This document shows positions 6,139 through 11,641 of a stretch of 11,641 nt of DNA, piece after piece. Each line of letters begins with the position of its first letter. Position 1 is the first letter of the stretch. Position numbers and translations under genes: made by a program. This stretch comes from DASTRU01 sp035761045. Lineage in GTDB: Bacteria > Pseudomonadota > Gammaproteobacteria > Burkholderiales > Burkholderiaceae_E. The notes below the pieces were generated by a model, which had not been told where the DNA came from, did not search any database, and saw only the letters and a list, made by a program, of their open reading frames with translations. The stretch spans positions 1-11,641 of the forward strand of contig DASTRU010000108.1 of assembly GCA_035761045.1 (NCBI GenBank), read 5' to 3'.

Positions 6139-7508
6139 GCACGATCGCCTCGAACGCGACGGCGGAGGAGCCTCGCGAAGCGATCGGCATTGGTGCCACC
6201 GTCGCGCTCATCGTGGGCATTGTCGTGGGCGCGGGAATTTTTAAAGCGCCGTCGTTGGTGGCTGGCTTTACCGAACATCCCACGTGGATGTTCGCGGCAT
6301 GGGCCTTAGGCGGCGTGGTCTCGCTCATTGGTGCCTTGTGTTACGCCGAACTCGCCACCGCGTTTCCAAGCGCGGGAGGTGACTATCACTTCTTGCATCG
6401 CGCCTATGGTCGTTCGATCGCGTTTCTGTTCGCGTGGGCGCGATTTTCGGTCGTCACCACGGGGTCCATCGCGTTGCTGGGCTTTGTGTTTGGCGATTAC
6501 ATGGCGCAAGTGCTGCCGCTCGGGCCGCACGGTCCGGCGCTTTACGCGGCCACGGCGATCCTCGTCTTGACGGCCGTGAATCTTCGCGGCCTGCGCACGG
6601 GCAGTCTCGTGCAGACGTTGTTGACGATCGCCGAGGTCGGCGGCTTGTTGTTGGTGGCGATCGCGGGCTTATTCCTCGTGTCGGGGACCGGGGCATTGAG
6701 TTCAACGCCCGTACACGATGTAACCGCGACACCGCCCATGCCGTCGATGTTCGGCCTTGCCATGGTGTTCGTGTTGCTGACGTTTGGCGGTTGGAACGAA
6801 GCGGCTTACGTGAGCGCCGAGGTGCGCGACGCCAAGCGCAACATCGTTCGCGCATTGGTGCTTTCGATCGTGCTGCTCACCGCGCTGTACCTCGTGGTGG
6901 TGTGGGCGTATTGGCGAGGCCTGGGCTTGGAGGGCATGGCTAAATCCAACGCCGTGGCGGCCGATCTACTGCGTTTGGCGTTTGGTGAACGCGGCGCGAA
7001 GTTGGTGTCGATCATGGTGGCGGTCTCCGCGCTTACGTCGATCAACGCCACGATGATCGTCGGCGCGCGCACTAACTTCGCGGTGGGGCGCGATTGGCCG
7101 GTGCTGGCTTGGCTTGGGCAATGGAATGGCGCGCGTGGCACGCCGTCGCGTGGCTTGCTCGTGCAATCGGCCGCGGCGCTGGTGTTGGTGATCGTGGGCG
7201 CGTCCGCCGTCGGTGGCGGGTTCAAGGCGATGGTCGAATTCACCGCGCCAGTGTTCTGGCTGTTCTTTTTATTGAGCGGCATTTCGCTGTTCGTGCTGCG
7301 GCATACGGCGGCCGATACGCCTCGTCCGTTTCGCGTGCCGTTGTACCCCGTGGTTCCCGCGCTGTTTTGCGCAAGCTGCGCCTTCATGCTGTGGTCTAGC
7401 TTGACGTATGTGTATGACCAACGGCTCGGCGGATTGAACGCCGCGTGGATCGGCGTGATCGTGCTTGCGGCGGGCGGCTTGCTGCTCGCCGTCGTTCGTC
7501 AACGATAA
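6135..7508 (+). CDS. APC-superfamily amino acid permease
   Basis: 457 residues, about 12 predicted transmembrane helices. The first helix carries the APC substrate-binding break GIVVGAGIFKAP (28-39), and the sixth carries FGGWNEAAYVSAEV (217-230), both typical of the amino acid/polyamine/organocation family. A conserved loop AEVRDAKRNIVRAL (228-241) follows. It starts at GTG (6135), overlapping the upstream TGA in GTGA, which suggests translational coupling to the first methyltransferase. The second methyltransferase starts 15 bases after its stop. Family members exchange or import amino acids or related amines; the ligand here cannot be named. Its place between two exported methyltransferases suggests it moves a substrate, product or cofactor connected with them, which is inference only. 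Confidence 0.9.
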   Translation: MSTIASNATAEEPREAIGIGATVALIVGIVVGAGIFKAPSLVAGFTEHPTWMFAAWALGGVVSLIGALCYAELATAFPSAGGDYHFLHRAYGRSIAFLFAWARFSVVTTGSIALLGFVFGDYMAQVLPLGPHGPALYAATAILVLTAVNLRGLRTGSLVQTLLTIAEVGGLLLVAIAGLFLVSGTGALSSTPVHDVTATPPMPSMFGLAMVFVLLTFGGWNEAAYVSAEVRDAKRNIVRALVLSIVLLTALYLVVVWAYWRGLGLEGMAKSNAVAADLLRLAFGERGAKLVSIMVAVSALTSINATMIVGARTNFAVGRDWPVLAWLGQWNGARGTPSRGLLVQSAAALVLVIVGASAVGGGFKAMVEFTAPVFWLFFLLSGISLFVLRHTAADTPRPFRVPLYPVVPALFCASCAFMLWSSLTYVYDQRLGGLNAAWIGVIVLAAGGLLLAVVRQR

Positions 7509-7523
7509 GGGAGAAGATTCATC

Positions 7524-8078
7524 ATGGAACGTCGTCAACTTTTAATGGCCGCCACGGCGCTCGTGCCGGCGGCAATCATGCATCGGGGCGCGCTCGCCGC
7601 CGCGTCCGCGCCCGCGCTTGACGTGCCGTACGTGCCAACGCGCATGAGCGTGGTCGACAAAATGCTCGAAATCGCGCGTGTTGGCCGTGACGATACTGTT
7701 TACGACCTCGGCTGCGGTGACGGCCGTATCGTGGTGCGCGCGGCCGAGCGTTATGGCGCGAGCGGCGTGGGCGTGGATCTCAATCCAGAGCGCATCAAGG
7801 AAGCCAAGGCCAACGCGAAGAAGGCTGGCGTCGCCAATCGCGTGCGCTTCGTGGAAGGGGATTTATTCAAGGTCGATATTTCCCCCGCCACCGTGGTCAC
7901 GATGTATCTATTGCCGCAAGTCAACCTGCAATTGCGGCCGCGCCTGCTCAAGGAACTTAAGCCCGGCACGCGCCTCGTCTCGCACGACTTCGACATGGGC
8001 GACTGGAAGCCCGAACAAGAAGTGAACGTAGACGGCGCGAAGATCTATTACTGGACGATCCCCGCGCGCAAGGCGTGA
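7524..8078 (+). CDS. Second exported class I SAM-dependent methyltransferase (short paralogue)
   Basis: 184 residues. The N-terminus MERRQLLMAATALVPAAIM is followed by AxA sites near 25-28. The twin arginine and short hydrophobic stretch suggest a Tat signal, though Sec is possible. Motif I is VYDLGCGDGR (59-68), acidic D85 in GVDLN, GDLF (112-115), then VVTMYLLPQVNLQLRPRLL (124-142) and KPGTRLVSHDFDMGDW (146-161). The block from VVTMYLLP to GDW is nearly identical to the paralogue at 5278-6138, so the two arose by duplication or share one substrate class. It lacks the C-terminal beta-rich domain. AAGGGAG (7507-7513 region) gives a ribosome site. If Tat-exported, the enzyme could leave folded with S-adenosylmethionine already bound (inference). 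It converges on fumarase with 7 bases between. Confidence 0.85.
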   Translation: MERRQLLMAATALVPAAIMHRGALAAASAPALDVPYVPTRMSVVDKMLEIARVGRDDTVYDLGCGDGRIVVRAAERYGASGVGVDLNPERIKEAKANAKKAGVANRVRFVEGDLFKVDISPATVVTMYLLPQVNLQLRPRLLKELKPGTRLVSHDFDMGDWKPEQEVNVDGAKIYYWTIPARKA

Positions 8079-8085
8079 TGAAAAT

Positions 8086-9615
8086 TTAGGCCGTCTCGGC
8101 AAGGGGAATCTTGCCGATGCGCATCTGCCATTCTCGCGGGCCGGTTTTGTGCACGCTGGTGCCCGTGGCATCGACCGCCACAGTCACTGGCATATCCTTG
8201 ACCTCGAATTCGTAAATCGCTTCCATGCCTAAGTCGGCGAAGCCCACGACCTTGGCGGCCTTGATCGCCTTGCTCACCAAATAAGCAGCGCCGCCCACGG
8301 CCATGAGGTACGCCGATTGATGTTGACGGATCGCGTCGATCGCCACCGGACCGCGCTCGGCCTTACCCACCATCGCGATCAAGCCGGTTTGGCTCAACAT
8401 CATGTCGGTGAATTTATCCATGCGCGTGGCGGTTGTCGGGCCAGCGGGACCAACGACTTCATCGCGCACCGGGTCGACCGGGCCGACGTAATAAATGACG
8501 CGATTGGTGAAATCGACCGGTAGCTTCTCGCCCTTGGCCAACATGTCTTGAATGCGCTTATGCGCGGCGTCGCGGCCCGTCAGCATGCGACCGTTGAGCA
8601 ACAGCGTTTGACCGGGTTTCCAGCTCGCGACTTCCTCGCGCGTGAGCGTGTTGAGATCGACGCGTTTGCTTTTTTCGAGATCGGGCGCCCATTGCACATC
8701 GGGCCATTCGGATAGCGACGGCGCTTCGAGAATCGCGGGCCCCGAGCCATCGAGCGTGAAATGCACGTGACGCGTCGCGGCGCAATTTGGAATCATCGCG
8801 ACGGGCTTGCTCGCGGCATGCGTGGGGTAGGTCGCGATCTTGACGTCGAGCACCGTGGTCAACCCGCCCAGGCCTTGCGCTCCGATGCCCAAGGCGTTGA
8901 TCTTGTCGCACAACTCGATGCGCAATTCCTCGAGTTTGTTTTGCGGGCCGCGCGCCTTGAGCTCGAACATATCGATCGGCTCCATCAACGATTCCTTGGC
9001 GAGCAGCATCGCCTTCTCGGCCGTGCCGCCAATACCGATGCCGAGCATGCCGGGCGGACACCAGCCGGCGCCCATCGTCGGCACGGTCTTAAGCACCCAA
9101 TCCACCAACGAGTCGCTCGGATTCATCATCACGAACTTGCTCTTGTTTTCGCTACCGCCGCCTTTGGCCGCCACCGTCACCGACACCGTGTTGCCCGGCA
9201 CGACGCGCATATGCACGACGGCGGGCGTGTTGTCCTTGGTGTTCTTGCGCTCGAAATGCGGATCGGCGAGCACCGAGGCGCGCAGCTTGTTATCCGGGTT
9301 CAAATACCCGCGGCGCACGCCTTCGTTGACCGCGTCTTCGATCGAACCCGCGAAGCCTTCCCAACGCACGTCCATGCCGATTTCGAGAAACACATTGACG
9401 ATGCCCGTGTCTTGGCAAATCGGCCGACGGCCTTCGGCGCACATACGGCTGTTGGTCAGGATTTGCGCGATCGCGTCCTTGGCGGCGGGGCTTTGCTCGA
9501 TCTCGTACGCGCGCGCGAGATGCTGGATGTAATCGACCGGGTGGTAATAGCTAATGAATTGCAAGGCGTCGGCGACGCTCGAGACGAGGTCGTCGTGGCG
9601 AATCACGGTAGGCAT
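8086..9615 (-). CDS. fumA: Fumarate hydratase, class I ([4Fe-4S])
   Basis: 509 residues from the ATG at 9615; the open frame extends to 9678, but the family start resembles MPTVIRHDDLVSSVADALQ. The enzyme interconverts fumarate and L-malate in the citric acid cycle, in the cytoplasm. The N-terminal (alpha) domain holds C67 in RPICQDTG, C186 in GWCPPGMLGIGIGG and C278 in PNCAATRHVHF, the three expected cluster ligands. The C-terminal (beta) domain shows GRMLTGRDAAHKRI, YYVGPVDPV, and GPTTATRMDKF. Length and motif order match full-length single-chain class I fumarases. No Shine-Dalgarno sequence is visible before 9615; a terminator-like hairpin with a U-run stands in the leader. The gene lies downstream of yqhA on the same strand. 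Confidence 0.95.
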   Translation of the reverse strand: MPTVIRHDDLVSSVADALQFISYYHPVDYIQHLARAYEIEQSPAAKDAIAQILTNSRMCAEGRRPICQDTGIVNVFLEIGMDVRWEGFAGSIEDAVNEGVRRGYLNPDNKLRASVLADPHFERKNTKDNTPAVVHMRVVPGNTVSVTVAAKGGGSENKSKFVMMNPSDSLVDWVLKTVPTMGAGWCPPGMLGIGIGGTAEKAMLLAKESLMEPIDMFELKARGPQNKLEELRIELCDKINALGIGAQGLGGLTTVLDVKIATYPTHAASKPVAMIPNCAATRHVHFTLDGSGPAILEAPSLSEWPDVQWAPDLEKSKRVDLNTLTREEVASWKPGQTLLLNGRMLTGRDAAHKRIQDMLAKGEKLPVDFTNRVIYYVGPVDPVRDEVVGPAGPTTATRMDKFTDMMLSQTGLIAMVGKAERGPVAIDAIRQHQSAYLMAVGGAAYLVSKAIKAAKVVGFADLGMEAIYEFEVKDMPVTVAVDATGTSVHKTGPREWQMRIGKIPLAETA

Positions 9616-9631
9616 GGCGAACGGGCTTTTC

Positions 9632-9659
9632 GAGAAAAAGAACGCGCGGCGGCCGCGCG
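9632..9659 (-). terminator. Terminator-like hairpin in the fumarase leader
   Basis: On the minus strand a 7-bp GC-only stem (9659-9653 with 9649-9643, CGCGCGG with CCGCGCG) closes a 3-base loop and is followed by TTCTTTTTCTC (9642-9632). This is a canonical Rho-independent layout. It sits after yqhA and only 27 bases before the fumarase ATG, leaving almost no room for a fumarase promoter downstream of it. It may end yqhA transcripts, or attenuate fumarase transcription. Confidence 0.6.
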
Positions 9660-9696
9660 AAAGGCGTGAGGCGTTCACGCCGGTTGAGTGCGCGCG

Positions 9697-9702
9697 ATTC
9701 TA
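9697..9702 (-). promoter_or_regulatory. Candidate -10 element upstream of fumarase
   Basis: TAGAAT on the minus strand (9702-9697) matches TATAAT at 5 of 6 positions. No acceptable -35 hexamer is seen 16-18 bases upstream. If used, the leader would be about 75 bases and include the terminator-like hairpin. Confidence 0.25.
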
Positions 9703-9726
9703 GCTAAACGGTCATGACGCGAGGAC

Positions 9727-10353
9727 TCAATGTGTCACGTCGCTCGGTTTAACGAGCAGCCGATCGGTCGCCGCGATTGCGAGCGCCGAGAACAAGAACG
9801 CGACATGGATCAGCGTTTGCCACATCAACACTTTCGCATCGTAGTTTTGTGCGTTGATGAAGGTTTTAAGCAAATGGATTGACGAAATGCCGATGATCGC
9901 GGTCGCGAGTTTGACCTTAAGTACGGACGCGTTCACGTGCGACAACCATTCGGGTTGATCTGGGTGGCCTTCTAGATGCAAGCGCGAGACGAAGGTTTCG
10001 TAGCCGCCGACGATGACCATGATCAACAAGTTCGAGATCATCACCACGTCGATCAAGCCGAGCACGACGAGCATGATCGAGGTTTCGTTCAGCCGCACCA
10101 CGGCTTGCCCGTTCATGGCTTGCTGACACAGCTCGGCCGAGGCAGTGCTGCAATACAAGGCCATGACATCGGCCTGGCTACCTAATGCGGCTTTGATGAG
10201 ATGCGTGAGCTCGACCCAGAAATGAAAAACATAAACCGCCTGCGCGGCGATCAATCCAAGGTAAAGCGGTAACTGCAGCCAGCGGCTAAAGAAGATCAGA
10301 CGCGGTACTGGCCGAAGCGGTCGAACAGTGTTGCTATTTGGAACCATCGACAT
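9727..10353 (-). CDS. yqhA: UPF0114/YqhA family inner-membrane protein
   Basis: 208 residues from the ATG at 10353 (MSMVPNSN); the frame also allows a start at 10413, but the added residues do not look like the family. Family landmarks are PRLIFFSRWLQLPLYLGLI (17-35), a segment LGLIDVVMISNLLIMVIVGG (98-117), GYETFVSRL (117-125) and LKVKLATAIIGISSIHLL (145-162). About four transmembrane helices are expected. The function of the family is not established. The stretch about 57-88 (GSQADVMALYCSTASAELCQQ and beyond, with C68 and C76) looks longer than the short loop usually found between the first two helices. Divergent from acs and upstream of fumarase. No clear Shine-Dalgarno sequence supports any of the starts. 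Confidence 0.85.
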   Translation of the reverse strand: MSMVPNSNTVRPLRPVPRLIFFSRWLQLPLYLGLIAAQAVYVFHFWVELTHLIKAALGSQADVMALYCSTASAELCQQAMNGQAVVRLNETSIMLVVLGLIDVVMISNLLIMVIVGGYETFVSRLHLEGHPDQPEWLSHVNASVLKVKLATAIIGISSIHLLKTFINAQNYDAKVLMWQTLIHVAFLFSALAIAATDRLLVKPSDVTH

Positions 10354-10462
10354 GGAGTCAGTCTTGCGGAAATGGGCGAAATTACACGGCTTAAGAAGCG
10401 CGGCGAATTGCAAAGCACGCTACATTGGCTGGGCATTCTAGCTGCGCTTCGTACTAAGTAAG

Positions 10463-10493
10463 CGGTCCGTAAGACCGTCCTCCTATACCGTCC
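10463..10493. repeat. Short inverted and direct repeats between yqhA and acs
   Basis: The 169-base divergent gap holds CGGTC/GACCG (10463-10467 with 10473-10477, 5-base loop) and two copies of ACCGTCC (10474-10480 and 10487-10493, 13 bases start to start). This arrangement 30 bases before acs could bind a regulator. No convincing sigma-70 promoter pair was found in the gap. Confidence 0.3.
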
Positions 10494-10522
10494 ATAGACG
10501 ATTTAAAACGAGGGACATCGCG

Positions 10523-11641
10523 ATGGGATCAATCGAGTCGGTGCTTCAGGAAAATCGTGTTTTCCAACCCAGCGGCGCCACCGTTCACGCGGCGCGCATT
10601 TCGGGAATGGAGGCATACAACGCGTTATGCGCCGAGGCGGAACGCGACTTCACGGGTTTTTGGGCGCGTTTGGCGCGCGAGAACATTGCCTGGAAAACGC
10701 CGTTCACCAAGGTGCTCGACGAATCGAAGGCACCGTTTTACACATGGTTCGAGGACGGAACGCTTAACGCTTCGTACAACTGTCTTGATCGACAGATCGC
10801 CAACGGCCATGCGGATAAGGTCGCCATCGTGTTCGAGGCGGACGACGGCGCCGTTACGCGCGTTACATATCGCGATTTGCTCGGCCGCGTGTGTCGCATG
10901 GCCAACGCGCTTAAATCGTTGGGCCATGAAAAGGGCGAGCGCGCGATCATTTACATGCCGATGTCGATCGAAGCGGTGGTGGCGATGCAAGCGTGCGCGC
11001 GGCTCGGCATCATTCATTCGGTGGTGTTTGGTGGCTTCTCGGGCAAGAGCGTGCAAGAGCGCATCGCCGACGTGGGCGCGACGCTTGTCATTACCGCGGA
11101 TGAACAAGTGCGCGGCGGCAAGAACATTCCGCTTAAGCCCGCCGTCGACGAAGCATTCGCGATGGGCGGCTGCGAAGCGGTGCGCAACGTCATCGTGCAT
11201 AAGCGCACGGGCGGACAGGTGGCGTGGAACGTATCGCGCGACAAATGGCTGCACGACGTCTTGCAAGGTCAGTCCGACACATGCGAGCCGGTTTGGGTCG
11301 GCGCCGAGCATCCATTGTTCGTGCTCTACACCTCGGGCTCCACGGGCAAGCCCAAGGGCGTGCAGCACAGCACCGGCGGCTACCTGCTGTGGGCCCGGCT
11401 CACCATGCTCTGGACCTTCGACCTCAAGCCCGAGGACGTGTTCTGGTGCACCGCCGACATCGGCTGGATCACCGGCCACACCTACGTGGCCTACGGCCCG
11501 CTCGCCGCGGGCGCCACGCAAGTGGTGTTCGAGGGCGTGCCCACCTACCCGAACGCAGGCCGCTTCTGGCAGATGATCGAGAAGCACAAGGTCTCCATCT
11601 TCTACACCGCACCCACGGCGATTCGTTCGCTCATCAAGGCC
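10523..11641 (+). CDS. acs: Acetyl-coenzyme A synthetase, N-terminal part (runs off window)
   Basis: 373 codons are open to the right edge; the full enzyme is about 650 residues, so roughly the first 57% is present. It activates acetate to acetyl-CoA via acetyl-AMP in the cytoplasm. Evidence: N-terminal cap with FTGFWARLARENIAWKTPF, SYNCLDRQIANGHADKVA, VFGGFSGKSVQERI, and the adenylation loop LYTSGSTGKPKGV (268-280), followed by FWCTADIGWITGHTYVAYGPL and YTAPTAIRSLIKA. The start is supported by GAGGGA about 8 bases before the ATG at 10523. It is divergent from yqhA. The lysine that is acetylated for control in this family lies beyond the window. Codons 267-366 have a strikingly different third-base composition from the rest of the gene. 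Confidence 0.95.
   Translation, partial: MGSIESVLQENRVFQPSGATVHAARISGMEAYNALCAEAERDFTGFWARLARENIAWKTPFTKVLDESKAPFYTWFEDGTLNASYNCLDRQIANGHADKVAIVFEADDGAVTRVTYRDLLGRVCRMANALKSLGHEKGERAIIYMPMSIEAVVAMQACARLGIIHSVVFGGFSGKSVQERIADVGATLVITADEQVRGGKNIPLKPAVDEAFAMGGCEAVRNVIVHKRTGGQVAWNVSRDKWLHDVLQGQSDTCEPVWVGAEHPLFVLYTSGSTGKPKGVQHSTGGYLLWARLTMLWTFDLKPEDVFWCTADIGWITGHTYVAYGPLAAGATQVVFEGVPTYPNAGRFWQMIEKHKVSIFYTAPTAIRSLIKA
11321..11620 (+). other. Segment of acs with anomalous codon use
   Basis: By hand count, 97 of 100 codons here end in G or C, against 77 of 100 in the preceding 300 bases. CTG, CAG, CGG and C-ending codons dominate, while host-style CAA, GAA, ATT and GTT nearly vanish. The stretch begins at the conserved adenylation loop and ends near GCG ATT CGT TCG, where host-like codons return. 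The protein stays in frame and family-like throughout. Confidence 0.7.

Noticed and set aside
2500..8000. Many copies of CGATCG and GCGCG words, resembling a dispersed repeat
   Set aside because: They occur mainly inside genes and follow from GCG, CGC, TCG and ATC codon preference; no ordered spacing or common longer motif was seen.
8761..9669. 302-codon plus-strand frame opposite fumarase
   Set aside because: The His/Arg-rich translation is the usual shadow of a high-GC gene on the other strand; fumarase motifs leave no doubt about the real gene.
10430..10455. Possible sigma-54 promoter (TTGG...GC) before acs
   Set aside because: GG and GC are 12 bases apart instead of the required 10, so the site does not fit.
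10557..11587. Frames of 339 (plus) and 320 (minus) codons within acs
   Set aside because: Both are shadows; the true acs frame starts at 10523 and remains open to the window edge with all expected motifs.

Overview
The window reads as a chromosomal segment of a Gram-negative proteobacterium, most likely a betaproteobacterium (inference). The support is a 509-residue class I fumarase, a UPF0114/YqhA-type membrane protein, a Fur-controlled periplasmic iron-binding protein, a YcgR-type protein, and codon use rich in GCG, CGC and TCG. I see no tRNA, rRNA, insertion sequence, integrase or CRISPR array. No gene-free stretch exceeds 300 bases; the longest is 169 bases (10354-10522).

Left block, minus strand (1-2377): the order of transcription is an exported NlpC/P60 hydrolase, then fbpA (iron-binding protein with a strong Fur box over its promoter), then the N-terminal half of a YcgR-like c-di-GMP protein that runs off the left edge. 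The ycgR fragment has no stop codon inside the window. Divergent from this block, at 2527-3729, is a response regulator whose receiver domain is intact and whose GGDEF-like domain has lost the signature.

Middle block, plus strand (3892-8078): a membrane-anchored DUF218 (YdcF/ElyC-like) protein and a GlcG/HbpS-like protein form one probable operon. After a perfect 20-bp palindrome and a candidate promoter come three tightly packed genes: an exported methyltransferase, an APC-family permease (start overlaps the previous stop by 4 bases) and a second exported methyltransferase of the same family. Class I methyltransferases with export signals on both sides of a permease are the most unusual content here. 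They raise the question of whether S-adenosylmethionine-dependent chemistry takes place outside the cytoplasm.

Right block: fumarase (minus) converges on the second methyltransferase with 7 bases between them. Upstream of fumarase is yqhA (minus), and divergent from yqhA is acetyl-CoA synthetase acs (plus), which runs off the right edge. Within acs, about 100 codons (11321-11620) have a clearly different third-position composition, which suggests recombination or an assembly chimera.

Several leaders hold hairpins right next to start codons (ycgR, nlpC, fumarase). They are listed separately because they could act at the RNA level.
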